Shown here: one piece after another, positions 6,005 through 14,042 of the stretch
Layout of the letters: the number at the start of each line of letters is the position of its first letter
Position numbering within the stretch: the stretch's first letter is position 1
DNA from: a virus
Direction: 5' to 3' (one strand)
Virus record (IMG/VR): IMGVR_UViG_3300030450_001062
Span: 1 to 25,275 of that record
Length of the DNA: 25,275 nt
Translations under genes and position numbers: made by a program
Notes under the pieces: generated by a model
Told to the model about the DNA's origin: nothing
Seen by the model: only the letters and a program-made list of their open reading frames with translations
The model's database searches: none

Positions 6005-6012
6005 CAAAATTA
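6005..6012 (-). promoter_or_regulatory. candidate Bacteroidota -7 element
   Basis: Read on the minus strand this is TAATTTTG, an exact match to the Bacteroidota consensus TAnnTTTG. It lies 27 bases upstream of the first start codon of the leftward cluster (5978). No TTG at the usual spacing upstream was found, so the -33 element is weak or absent. The intergenic region 5979-6174 otherwise holds only the terminator at 6086-6112. Confidence 0.35.
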
Positions 6013-6085
6013 TGAATAATGTTCAAATGATAGACTTGTAGACATTTAAGTTTTTAACAAATACTTTTTAATAACACAAATAAAA

Positions 6086-6112
6086 AAAGGAACCACAAAT
6101 GGATTCCCTCTT
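6086..6112 (-). terminator. probable rho-independent terminator after the phosphoesterase gene
   Basis: On the minus strand a stem of GGGAA(T)CC pairs with GGTTCC(T) around a 6-base loop (6095-6100) with one bulged base, followed by seven consecutive T. It lies about 60 bases past the phosphoesterase stop. Together with the promoter candidate at 6005 it would separate the late block from the replication cluster. The bulge lowers confidence. Confidence 0.5.
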
Positions 6113-6174
6113 TTATGAACAACTAAACCAAAGTATTATGATTAACAACTTAATCAAATTGAACTGCAAAAATA

Positions 6175-7404
6175 CTATATTATTATTTCAAATAAAGTTT
6201 TTTTCTGTTTAGTTTTCAACAATGATTTTGCATTATATTCCGCTAATTTTAAATCAATTGGATAACCATCATAAAAAGATGTATTTTGTAAATCAACACG
6301 AATATCATTTCTGCCATCTACTGTAAATAGATATAAATTCTGACTGGCTCTTGATGAAAGATTTAATGCATTATCAGAATATGAATTCGCACCAACAGTT
6401 GATCCAGCTTGAGCATAAAAATCACCAATTATGCAATGATGTTTATGTCCACAAATAACAAAATCAACTTTTATTCCTTTATTTGAATATTTAGATATTA
6501 ATTTAGAAACTGATGTTTCATTTAATCCTTTAATTTGATGTCCATGAATTAATAAAATATTTTTATTTCCTATATTAACGACAACCTCAAGTCCGCAATC
6601 GATAAATTTTACGCCTTTTTTATTATTAAACAATAAACGTAACATTTCATAAATTGTATAATCATAGTTATCTGACGCTGTTATATCAGTCCATCCATTG
6701 TTTTCTTTAACTCTCGATTCATTCCCCGTAACACATGCAATATTTACATTTCCAATAGAATTTAAATCTTTAATAAAATAAGATAATAAATTTACTGATA
6801 AGAATGTTGCTTTCGCTCTATTTGTAGACATTGACAATAATTCATCTAAACGTCTGTCTGAATTCATTAAATCACCTGTAATTGCTAGTAAAACATTATT
6901 AATGTTATATAATTTGGCATGTTTTTTTGCAATTTCACAAAATTTTCTGAGTCTTTTTGATGCAATTAAAAAATCATATTTGTTTCCCTCTATATTTACT
7001 AGCTCATTAAAATGTGTATCTGTTAAATGGACAACCATAACTGCATTTTCTTCAATGCTTTTATGTTTATTTGTTTTAAATGATAAATTATAATTTTTTA
7101 AAAGTGAAACAATTTCTTTACTGTATTCGCTAATAGCATTCTCAATTCTTGCATGTTCTCTAAATGATTTTCTTTCAATTCGATTTAAATCCTGTTGTTT
7201 TTGTTTTTGTTTTGCTAATTTAACAGAAGATTTTAATAGTTCTTTGTCTACAAGCTGATGTTTTATTATTTGATTAATAATACGTTCAAATTCTTTTTCA
7301 TTAACTGTTAATTTATATTTAATAATTAAATCTTTTGCAATATGAGTAGTCCCGAAACCACTCATCCACATATCAATTATTTCTTCAGAGTATTTATTAA
7401 ACAT
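6175..7404 (-). CDS. metallophosphoesterase with N-terminal HTH
   Basis: This 409-residue protein has a calcineurin-like phosphoesterase core from about residue 121 to 380. The metal-binding motifs are in order: D129-x-H131 (LTDTHF), G177-D178 (GDLMNS), N228 in G-N-E, H287-G-H289, and G319-H320-x-H322. The usual GNH(D/E) reads G227-N228-E229, so the catalytic His is replaced by Glu. The first 50 residues look like a helix-turn-helix (IIDMWMSGFGTTHIAKDL), linked by a Gln/Lys-rich coiled segment (60-100). Phage relatives are thought to act on DNA ends or nucleotides. The gene stands alone between two terminators, so it may be expressed apart from the lysis and replication blocks. The fold call is strong; the substrate is unknown. 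Confidence 0.85.
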   Translation of the reverse strand: MFNKYSEEIIDMWMSGFGTTHIAKDLIIKYKLTVNEKEFERIINQIIKHQLVDKELLKSSVKLAKQKQKQQDLNRIERKSFREHARIENAISEYSKEIVSLLKNYNLSFKTNKHKSIEENAVMVVHLTDTHFNELVNIEGNKYDFLIASKRLRKFCEIAKKHAKLYNINNVLLAITGDLMNSDRRLDELLSMSTNRAKATFLSVNLLSYFIKDLNSIGNVNIACVTGNESRVKENNGWTDITASDNYDYTIYEMLRLLFNNKKGVKFIDCGLEVVVNIGNKNILLIHGHQIKGLNETSVSKLISKYSNKGIKVDFVICGHKHHCIIGDFYAQAGSTVGANSYSDNALNLSSRASQNLYLFTVDGRNDIRVDLQNTSFYDGYPIDLKLAEYNAKSLLKTKQKKTLFEIII

Positions 7405-7407
7405 TTT

Positions 7408-7437
7408 AAAAAAAAAAGGGTGGAATGAACCACCCTT
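7408..7437 (-). terminator. strong rho-independent terminator after the lysis genes
   Basis: On the minus strand AAGGGTGG pairs perfectly with CCACCCTT around a 6-base loop (7424-7429), and eight more T follow. It lies 5 bases beyond the stop of the holin-like gene and marks the end of the late operon. The start codon of the phosphoesterase gene comes only about 4 bases after the T run. Confidence 0.9.
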
Positions 7438-7441
7438 CTAT

Positions 7442-7669
7442 TTATTTCTTTTTACATTCTTTTTTAACACATTCAGCTGATTTGCCAAAATCTGCAAGAC
7501 CTTGAAACCCCGCCAGACTTAACAATGCAATAAATAAGTTTCTTGCAGTTTCATCATCAACTCCCAGATATTTCATTATCAATGGAACAACAATTGAACT
7601 GATTGTGTAAATAAATTTTTTACTGTGAAATACTTGTTTCACAATAATGGACATAAACCAATTTTTCAT
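7442..7669 (-). CDS. holin-like membrane protein (75 aa)
   Basis: This 75-residue protein has two hydrophobic segments, roughly residues 19-34 (FIYTISSIVVPLIMKYLG) and 43-57 (ARNLFIALLSLAGFQ), separated by an acidic turn (VDDET) and followed by a Cys/Lys-rich tail (CVKKECKKK). Size, two weak membrane spans, a charged C terminus and position next to a peptidase fit a phage holin, which would form the membrane lesion that releases the endolysin. The combination of a PLIMKYLG-like first span and a GLADFGK end resembles small membrane proteins found beside endolysins in Bacteroidota phages. It is the last gene before the terminator. Confidence 0.55.
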   Translation of the reverse strand: MKNWFMSIIVKQVFHSKKFIYTISSIVVPLIMKYLGVDDETARNLFIALLSLAGFQGLADFGKSAECVKKECKKK

Positions 7670-7685
7670 ATTTTTAATTTTTTAG

Positions 7686-8171
7686 TTAATAATAATCCCA
7701 TATTAATTCATGGGCTTTCTTTTTACTGACAGTGGAATCAACATGAATAAAATTTTCACCTATTCCAAATCTAGTAAATCCAACATCCATTAAAGATCTG
7801 ATTATTCTATATCTTGAATGTGAATTGGATGTTAATATATCGGCGGCCTTGCATGGAATTTCACAATGACAAGAATTCATTACTCCTTTCACTTTTTCAT
7901 TATGTTTTATACTTCTATAGCCGCTAGTAATAATAAAAGGAATTCCAGCAAAATGTCGGGCTTGATCTAATCTTTTCACAAAAGATAAATCCATGTATTT
8001 TTTCCCAGATCCTTTTTCATCTGGACTGTCAAATTCTGATAAATCTTCTCGAAAATATCTAAGATCTTTTATTTCTTGATTTCGGTTTTTTTCTAGGTAA
8101 AATTTTGACTTGTTTTTTGCCATATATTTCATCAATAATATTTTTAATTTCTTGAACTGATAAAATCCCAT
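7686..8171 (-). CDS. M15-family peptidase (endolysin)
   Basis: This ORF of up to 161 residues contains the M15 D,D-peptidase signature. S88-G-Y-R91 is followed by H-N, then a zinc ligand His in S-C-H-C with the paired Asp in K-A-A-D about eight residues later, and the last ligand in F-I-H-V-D near the C terminus. Enzymes of this family cleave the peptide crosslinks of peptidoglycan, so this is the likely lysis enzyme. It is small and lacks a wall-binding domain, as is common for Gram-negative hosts. The region SCHCEIPCKAAD is unusually cysteine-rich. Internal starts at 8129 or 8120 have better A-rich leaders than the first ATG at 8171, and the true protein may be 144-147 residues. Confidence 0.85.
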   Translation of the reverse strand: MGFYQFKKLKILLMKYMAKNKSKFYLEKNRNQEIKDLRYFREDLSEFDSPDEKGSGKKYMDLSFVKRLDQARHFAGIPFIITSGYRSIKHNEKVKGVMNSCHCEIPCKAADILTSNSHSRYRIIRSLMDVGFTRFGIGENFIHVDSTVSKKKAHELIWDYY

Positions 8172-8184
8172 GCGGTTTCTTCAT
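8059..8184 (-). CDS. putative 41-aa basic protein overlapping the endolysin start
   Basis: This ORF starts in an exact ATGA overlap with the stop of the preceding membrane-protein gene. Residues 8-24 form an amphipathic helix (LSVQEIKNIIDEIYGKK) and residues 25-41 are very basic (KILPRKKPKSRNKRS). It lies in a different frame from the endolysin. If both are real, translation passes through it before an endolysin start at 8129 or 8120 and the two share 60-70 bases. A coupling device or lysis regulator is possible. It could also be chance, since lysine codons are frequent here. Confidence 0.4.
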   Translation of the reverse strand: MKKPHGILSVQEIKNIIDEIYGKKQVKILPRKKPKSRNKRS

Positions 8185-8336
8185 TTTTTCATTATCCATT
8201 TCACCAATTTAAAACATGAAACACTGATTGCCAAAATTAATGATATGAACGTCAAAACCTCATTACATTCCGTAATGCTAAATCCCACCGCCGTTCCATT
8301 CATGATTAATATTTCCGTTGTGTCTTTTAATTTCAT
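8181..8336 (-). CDS. small membrane protein (51 aa), possible holin
   Basis: This 51-residue protein begins one base past the stop codon of the large tail gene. An N-terminal hydrophilic part contains ILIMNGTAVGFSITECNEVL, a single membrane span covers about residues 27-45 (VLTFISLILAISVSCFKLV), and the end is basic (KWIMKK). The NGTA-G-S pattern followed by one span and a short basic tail is a layout I associate with small membrane proteins found just ahead of phage lysis enzymes. A holin or antiholin role is likely from position and topology. Its stop overlaps the next ORF by ATGA. Confidence 0.55.
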   Translation of the reverse strand: MKLKDTTEILIMNGTAVGFSITECNEVLTFISLILAISVSCFKLVKWIMKK

Positions 8337-8337
8337 T

Positions 8338-11300
8338 TTATTTTCGTATTAATGTAAATGATAAAATTCCCCTGAAATTGGTTGATGATATTCCCGTGCA
8401 AACGACTTGAGGGATTATTACATCACCCGCTGCAATATCCACATCTGGTATTGTGAACGTTACATCATATGGTGTTGCATTCCCCGTTCCTGTTATTGCT
8501 CCAGATGCCAATTCTGTTGTCGTTAATTTTGATGATGATCCAGGGGATATTGTTGCTTTGTATAATTTCATCGTTACTACCGCACTTGATAATGCGGAAA
8601 TTGTCATTTTTGCTGATTCTACTTTGAATGCATGTTCACAATAAAATCTAGTGGATTTCATTGCTCGTTGACCACTAATTTGTGTTGGTGCATCTGGATT
8701 TGTTGATGCCATTCTACCAGATTTCGTATTGTCTTCACCATTAAAAATATAATAATCCCCTGTCGCGCAATCATAACCTTCTACTCTGAAAGATATATAT
8801 TGACGGCCCACATGAGTCGCACCATCAATTGTTGTTGCTGTAATATCCAAACCAGCAATTTTTCCAGATGTTTTACGATTCATGTTTTCCCATAGATTAA
8901 GCATAGGAATTTGAATTAATGGTGCAGTATTACTGGTAACTGTTGGTGTAATTGAATTAAATGAAATTGAAGATGCATCCGTTGCAACATCTGATGTCAA
9001 TGTTAATTCATATTTTTCTCCACTACCATACACCATCCAAACCTTATCCCCAGATTTTAAATTATAATCAACACCCAGTAAAAAATCAGTTTCGGCATCA
9101 ATATCTGTTGATCTGTTAACTTGAACATCTAATGATGTAATTGCCACATCTTTAATAACTTGTTCCGTTGCACGTAATAAAGTCAAACGTGGATAATTAT
9201 TTGGTAATGCACCAGAATTTAATGATCCAGATAATGTATTTCCTGAAAGTGATGAATTTGTTCCACCCGCAACCGTTGAAAATGAATTTCCGCCGCCACT
9301 AATATCTGTCACTGTTGCTTCTAACCATTCACCGTTAAGTTCACCAGTAATAAAATTATATGTTCCCCTGGTGAAAAAATATTGAACTGGATTTGAAAGA
9401 GAATAACAATCTGTTAATGCACCCATCGGATTAACAAAAAAAGGTTGTCCCCCATAGAACAATCCTTGTGGGGAATTAACAACAGTCAAACTGGCTCTTT
9501 TAAGAGAAATTGATTGACATTCTTTCATCTGATAGGTTAATAATTCATTAAAATTATATCCACTACCTTTTGTGGGCAATGAATCAGTGACGCCACATCT
9601 TTTCCAGTCTGGAGATGTCCAATCTGTAAATTCATATGATGCCAAACCTGTTTTCACTCTTAATGCAGAATTATCCCAGTATTCAGGCCCATCCCCCCAA
9701 TAAATGTCACCCCAATCTAAACGTTGCGAATCTTTTGTATTTGAATTCACAAATATTGTGTTCATTGTTGATGGATTGTTTGATATGGGTTGAATTGTTG
9801 AAAGAAACCAATTCGCAAATCCAGTTGACCATGAAGGGGGTGCAATTCCAGTATTTGAAAAAGGATCCAACCAACTAGTGAATGCATATGCGGATGAATA
9901 TGGATATCCAGTTGATATATTTATTAATGTTCCTAATTGGTTTTTTGCTCTAACAAAACCCATTGTGATCATATAACTTGTCGCCGCGTCACGATATCCC
10001 GGAAATTCCAAGTCGGGACCTAATTTGATCACCGATACCTGTCCACCAGGATATGGACCATCAACAGAAACAATTGGTAAAACCATTCCCAAGTTCGTTC
10101 CTGTATAAGGAGGTGTATCATCCCATCCATAAGAATTTGAAACTGGATCAAATGTTAATGTTGCTAACCCATCCGCAACAGATGTTGATCCAGCTGGGAG
10201 AGCAATAATTCTCATACCCATTTGAGTAAGATCATAGGATGTTAAATATTGTCCAGATGGTGCCGTTAATTGAATATAAAGATTCGTTTTAAATTTATAT
10301 TGTGTTGAATTTATAAATTCATTATTTCCTGATGTGGACCCACTAACAAAAAGAATTCCATTTGTTCCAAATTCATCTGGTTCTGGTATTCCACCGAATA
10401 CATTTTGAAATCCTTCATGCACTAGATTAATTTTCACCTCTTTTAAACGGGGTAAAAATTTATATTTTCCACCCTGTAATTTTTGAATCCTTCTTCCTGG
10501 ATGTGTAAAATTGGCAATATCATTATTAAATCTAGAAAATGTTGTATCACCCATAGATGTTGAAAAGGCAAATGCATTTGAATCACCTGCAAAATATCTG
10601 AATCGTTGACTGTCTTTCGGTGTTGTCCATTTAGCCAAATTATTTCCCGTCTGTATATTCGTATTGCTGTATTCATAAATCTGGAAAAAATGCCATTTTC
10701 CACCCCACGCAATCACCCTCATTCCCCATGCTTTGCATATTGCTTCTAATACATCATAAGCACTCGCAATATTTAATTGATCATTTGCGGGATTATATTG
10801 ACTAGCCCAATTCATTTTGGACCAGGTTTGATTTAAAGGATCGGCATTCAATTCACCTGGTGTTGGTTGTGGACCATATTCCATTTCTGAATTATACCAT
10901 CTTACACATGTTTGAAATGCTTCAGTGTCTAAATAATCATCCCAAAACCCAGTTGGAATAGTGGGATTTTTAAAATGTTTTGTATGCAATAAAATTTGAG
11001 AAATCCAATAAGTGAATGGTTGATATCCCTGTCCTGAATATGTTCCTGTGCCTGATCCCCATGTATTGCTCAATTCAAAATCAATTTCTTTTAATTTTCC
11101 AATACCATCTGTGAATGTTAATTGAATTGGAAAAGGTGATCCCACATCTGGTAAGGTGTCTAAATCCATTAAGTATTCACCATAAAACAATATAGGTCCA
11201 CCAACACTATTTGTTCTAACTACTATATAAATGTCCCGTTCTTGATAGTCTGGATTCGTTAATAAATCATTCATAAATTGAGAATGTCCAATTACATCAT

Positions 11301-11541
11301 AATCAATCATGAAATTTAATGTGCATTTACATCCCACTATTGGAGCAAATTTTTCTTGATTTTTAGAATCATATGTGAGATTTAATCCACTATCCGTAAT
11401 GTCAAATGAATAAGGTGGTGAACCTGGCGCACCCGATGTTGTGAATCTCGCATCATATATTGATATATAATATGTTTTATTATCCCATGATTTAAATTGT
11501 GATCTGAATCGCTCAGTATAATATGAATTAACAGTTGCCAT
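8338..11541 (-). CDS. large tail-tip / receptor-binding protein (1067 aa)
   Basis: This is the longest gene in the window and directly follows the tape-measure gene, the position of distal-tail and baseplate proteins. Residues 1-155 (SWDNKTYYISIYDARF ... FTDGIGKLKEIDF) resemble the N-terminal module of large tail proteins in Bacteroidota phages, which attach to the tail tip. A long β-rich middle follows, including segments with Gly/Ser-rich linkers near 745-770. The last 190 or so residues (YDCATGDYYIFNG to FTLIRK) look like a β-sandwich likely to bind the cell surface. No coiled coil, collagen repeat or enzyme motif was seen. Receptor recognition by the C-terminal part is inferred. Confidence 0.75.
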   Translation of the reverse strand: MATVNSYYTERFRSQFKSWDNKTYYISIYDARFTTSGAPGSPPYSFDITDSGLNLTYDSKNQEKFAPIVGCKCTLNFMIDYDVIGHSQFMNDLLTNPDYQERDIYIVVRTNSVGGPILFYGEYLMDLDTLPDVGSPFPIQLTFTDGIGKLKEIDFELSNTWGSGTGTYSGQGYQPFTYWISQILLHTKHFKNPTIPTGFWDDYLDTEAFQTCVRWYNSEMEYGPQPTPGELNADPLNQTWSKMNWASQYNPANDQLNIASAYDVLEAICKAWGMRVIAWGGKWHFFQIYEYSNTNIQTGNNLAKWTTPKDSQRFRYFAGDSNAFAFSTSMGDTTFSRFNNDIANFTHPGRRIQKLQGGKYKFLPRLKEVKINLVHEGFQNVFGGIPEPDEFGTNGILFVSGSTSGNNEFINSTQYKFKTNLYIQLTAPSGQYLTSYDLTQMGMRIIALPAGSTSVADGLATLTFDPVSNSYGWDDTPPYTGTNLGMVLPIVSVDGPYPGGQVSVIKLGPDLEFPGYRDAATSYMITMGFVRAKNQLGTLINISTGYPYSSAYAFTSWLDPFSNTGIAPPSWSTGFANWFLSTIQPISNNPSTMNTIFVNSNTKDSQRLDWGDIYWGDGPEYWDNSALRVKTGLASYEFTDWTSPDWKRCGVTDSLPTKGSGYNFNELLTYQMKECQSISLKRASLTVVNSPQGLFYGGQPFFVNPMGALTDCYSLSNPVQYFFTRGTYNFITGELNGEWLEATVTDISGGGNSFSTVAGGTNSSLSGNTLSGSLNSGALPNNYPRLTLLRATEQVIKDVAITSLDVQVNRSTDIDAETDFLLGVDYNLKSGDKVWMVYGSGEKYELTLTSDVATDASSISFNSITPTVTSNTAPLIQIPMLNLWENMNRKTSGKIAGLDITATTIDGATHVGRQYISFRVEGYDCATGDYYIFNGEDNTKSGRMASTNPDAPTQISGQRAMKSTRFYCEHAFKVESAKMTISALSSAVVTMKLYKATISPGSSSKLTTTELASGAITGTGNATPYDVTFTIPDVDIAAGDVIIPQVVCTGISSTNFRGILSFTLIRK

Positions 11542-13674
11542 TTATATATATCTATTCATTCCGATTTCTGCTTTTTCACTTGATAAAACAATATCCTGTC
11601 CCGATAAATTTCCAATAACATTAACTTTGTTTCCGCGATTTGACAGAATTTGTTCTAGTTTAGACAATGGAGCAATAACCTCAGGATCATTAAGTGCATT
11701 AGGATTATCACCAACAATTGCATGTGTTGGGCTAAATGCTAATGCTCCCTTTGCCATTGGAATTGGTTCCGCCGCAATTGTTGCAATTTGCGCACCACCT
11801 ATTATTGCAGCTAATGACATCATGAAAGGATCGGGGATTGCTTTTGTTATTCCCGCCGCTGTGTTAATGATAGCATCAAAAATTGCAAATCTTTTTTGAC
11901 TTTTCGCCGCTTTAATTTGTAGTGCCTTTCTTGAATTTTCATATCTTCGATCCAGTTGTTCTTTTCTTTTATTGAATTCATCAGCGGATAATGCTTTATT
12001 TTCTAGAACTGACAGTTCTTTATTATATTCATTATCCAATGCGATCATTCTATTATTGTGACCCTGTTGAAATACCGAATTTAAACCAGCTGAAATTTGT
12101 GATGCATTTCCAATAAAATGATCCATGACTTGCGCCGTATTTTTTCCCCATGCTTCCCATTCCTTGTCTTGATTTGCAAAAAATTTTTGCCATATTGATG
12201 TGGGTGGATCATCACTCCCACCACCAGGATCAAAAGTTGAAAAACCACCCCTTTTTGTGCTAGTGGTAGTGGGCATTGGAATTGATGCACTACTAAAAAT
12301 ATTTTTTAATTTATTTACCGCATCATTCCCCATTTTAGCTATTTGATCAACACCATCTTGAATATCATCTTCATTTATATATTCAATTTTTTCATCTGAA
12401 AAGGCTTTTGAAAAATTATCCTTTGCATCTTGACCTGTTTTGGTAAATACATCAATCCAGGATTTAGACATATCATCCAACCCTTCAGTGAATAAATCCC
12501 AGTCTAATGTGAAAATCCCCATCAATGATTTTCCAAATCCTTTCATCATTTCCCAAGTTGATAAAACCGCATTTCTCATTGCATCAAAAACGGTTTCAAC
12601 AACTAGACCAATTGATTGTAATATTCGACGAAAGGCTTTAGATTCATTAAATAAATCAATCCATGCATTGATTGTGTTTGTAATCCATTTTTTTGTTATA
12701 TCCCAGTTTGTTATTATTGCCGCTGTTACTAAAGTAATTGCAGAAACAACTAAACCAATAGGTGATAATAATAATCCAAATGCACCAACTAATGATCCTA
12801 AAAATGTTAATAATGGTCCCGAGATGGCAATTATTCCACCAATAGCCATGATCCAGTTTTTAGTGCTTGAATCTAAATTCCTAAAAGATGTAATTAAATT
12901 ACTTATCCCATTAACCATTGATGCCGCAATAGGTAGTAATATTTGACCGAGTTCAACCGCTAAATCTTGAATTCTACCAATAACAATTCGTGTTTGATTT
13001 GCAAAACTTCCAGATGTTCTAGCAAAATCACCTATAGCTTTAGAACTTTGATCGGTGGCAATTTCTAAATTTGCTAATGCTTTAGCCTGTAAAAGTGAAA
13101 CATTTTGATTTTCTTGAATTTGTGAAACTCGATCTTTATATTCTTTTGTGCCTTGTCTTATAACAATTCCAAGTGCCTTCGCGGATTCCGTTTCACCGAC
13201 TAATGCTTTTGTTAATGCTTTTGATGCACCTTCTGCACCACCTTCAAAATTAGCAAAAGATGCCAGATCAACTGCCAGTCGATTAACTTGTTCAGATAAT
13301 GATAATGCCGCATCTTCTTGAAAACCGAATCCAACTAATAAATCACCCGTATCACTTAATAGTTTTTTTGATGCAACACTCGATAATCCAAATGATTCTT
13401 TAAATGTTTGAGCGGTCTTTTCAGCTTCCAAAGAAATACTAGAAAATACAGTTTTAAATTTTGCATCAGTTTCTTCAAAATCAGATGCCATTTTTACTGA
13501 TGCCGCTCCAATTGCAGCAAATGGTAACGTGAAAGATGTGGTGATTGATGCACCAACTGCTTTCATTCTAGTAGCAAATTTTTGAATTCTTGCGGATGCT
13601 TGATTCAATCCTTTATATAATCCCGTATTTACAACACCGAGAATGATGTTCATGGATGTATTGTTCCTAGCCAT
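11542..13674 (-). CDS. tail tape measure protein (710 aa)
   Basis: This protein has the tape-measure signature. An amphipathic N terminus carries FATRMKAVGASITTSFTLPFAAIGAASVKMASDFEE, a long helical region follows, and two or three hydrophobic stretches lie around residues 268-318 (IMAIGGIIAISG, FGLLLSPIGLVVSAITLV). A charged coiled coil near 540-590 precedes a conserved end (FSPTHAIVGDNPNALNDPEVIAPLSKLEQIL). It sets tail length, is held in the tube and may form the channel for DNA at the inner membrane. Using the usual 0.15 nm per residue, 710 residues suggest a tail near 105 nm. It follows the chaperone genes, the standard order. Confidence 0.93.
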   Translation of the reverse strand: MARNNTSMNIILGVVNTGLYKGLNQASARIQKFATRMKAVGASITTSFTLPFAAIGAASVKMASDFEETDAKFKTVFSSISLEAEKTAQTFKESFGLSSVASKKLLSDTGDLLVGFGFQEDAALSLSEQVNRLAVDLASFANFEGGAEGASKALTKALVGETESAKALGIVIRQGTKEYKDRVSQIQENQNVSLLQAKALANLEIATDQSSKAIGDFARTSGSFANQTRIVIGRIQDLAVELGQILLPIAASMVNGISNLITSFRNLDSSTKNWIMAIGGIIAISGPLLTFLGSLVGAFGLLLSPIGLVVSAITLVTAAIITNWDITKKWITNTINAWIDLFNESKAFRRILQSIGLVVETVFDAMRNAVLSTWEMMKGFGKSLMGIFTLDWDLFTEGLDDMSKSWIDVFTKTGQDAKDNFSKAFSDEKIEYINEDDIQDGVDQIAKMGNDAVNKLKNIFSSASIPMPTTTSTKRGGFSTFDPGGGSDDPPTSIWQKFFANQDKEWEAWGKNTAQVMDHFIGNASQISAGLNSVFQQGHNNRMIALDNEYNKELSVLENKALSADEFNKRKEQLDRRYENSRKALQIKAAKSQKRFAIFDAIINTAAGITKAIPDPFMMSLAAIIGGAQIATIAAEPIPMAKGALAFSPTHAIVGDNPNALNDPEVIAPLSKLEQILSNRGNKVNVIGNLSGQDIVLSSEKAEIGMNRYI

Positions 13675-13676
13675 TT

Positions 13677-14036
13677 CTATTTTTTATTATTTGATTCATT
13701 TATCTTTTTATATAGTAATGCTTCATTTTGTAATTTTTCAATTTCTTCACTACTTTTTATTTTCTTTTTCTTTTCCCATTCAAATCGTGTTATGTCTTTT
13801 GGTTGTATATTTTTTTTCACATGTGGATTTATTATTACGGATGCTAACCATCGCGCCCTTTCCCATTCATTTTGATTGTTAATTTCCCATTCATCAAATT
13901 TTCCTTTTTGTGCATTATAAAACATTGAGGGTGTTAAATCATATAATTCAACTGCATTTAAACCTAATTGTCCCAGCCCTATTTTTTCAACATATGCCCA
14001 GTCAAGAATTATTTCTTCTTGCTGGGATTCAACTTT
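13677..14036 (-). CDS. tail assembly chaperone, -1 frameshift extension (T-like part)
   Basis: Reading in the -1 frame from the slippery site at 14036 stays open for 119 codons to the stop at 13677. The translation contains EEIILDWAYVEKIGLGQLGL and ELYDLTPSMFYNAQKGK. The conserved-looking LTP(S)MF, WE and basic-tail features are typical of the T part of lambda-type G/GT chaperones. Joined to the 110 residues read before the slip, the product is about 229 residues. The extension would bind the tape measure during tail assembly, while the G part binds tube subunits. An internal ATG at 13925 would give only an 82-residue fragment and has no good leader. The gene is adjacent to the tape measure, as expected. 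Confidence 0.85.
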   Translation of the reverse strand, partial: KVESQQEEIILDWAYVEKIGLGQLGLNAVELYDLTPSMFYNAQKGKFDEWEINNQNEWERARWLASVIINPHVKKNIQPKDITRFEWEKKKKIKSSEEIEKLQNEALLYKKINESNNKK

Positions 14037-14042
14037 TTTCCC
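13997..14042 (-). promoter_or_regulatory. programmed -1 ribosomal frameshift signal
   Basis: On the minus strand the codons TCG-GGA-AAA-AAG create two overlapping in-phase slippery heptamers: G-GGA-AAA (14042-14036) and A-AAA-AAG (14039-14033). A 6-base spacer (TTGAAT) follows. Then comes an 11-bp stem in which CCCAG pairs with CTGGG and CAAGAA with TTCTTG, with one bulged A and a 7-base loop (13997-14026). The zero-frame TAA stop lies in the loop. This is the standard layout of the tail-chaperone frameshift, with A-AAA-AAG being the efficient bacterial dnaX-type site. Confidence 0.92.

Noticed and set aside
8453-13882. Plus-strand open frames inside the tail genes
   Set aside because: They are antisense shadows of firmly identified minus-strand genes and show no family features or leaders of their own.
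13677-13925. Stand-alone 82-residue gene before the tape measure
   Set aside because: The open -1 frame continues upstream to the slippery site, so this is the end of a frameshift product, not an independent gene.
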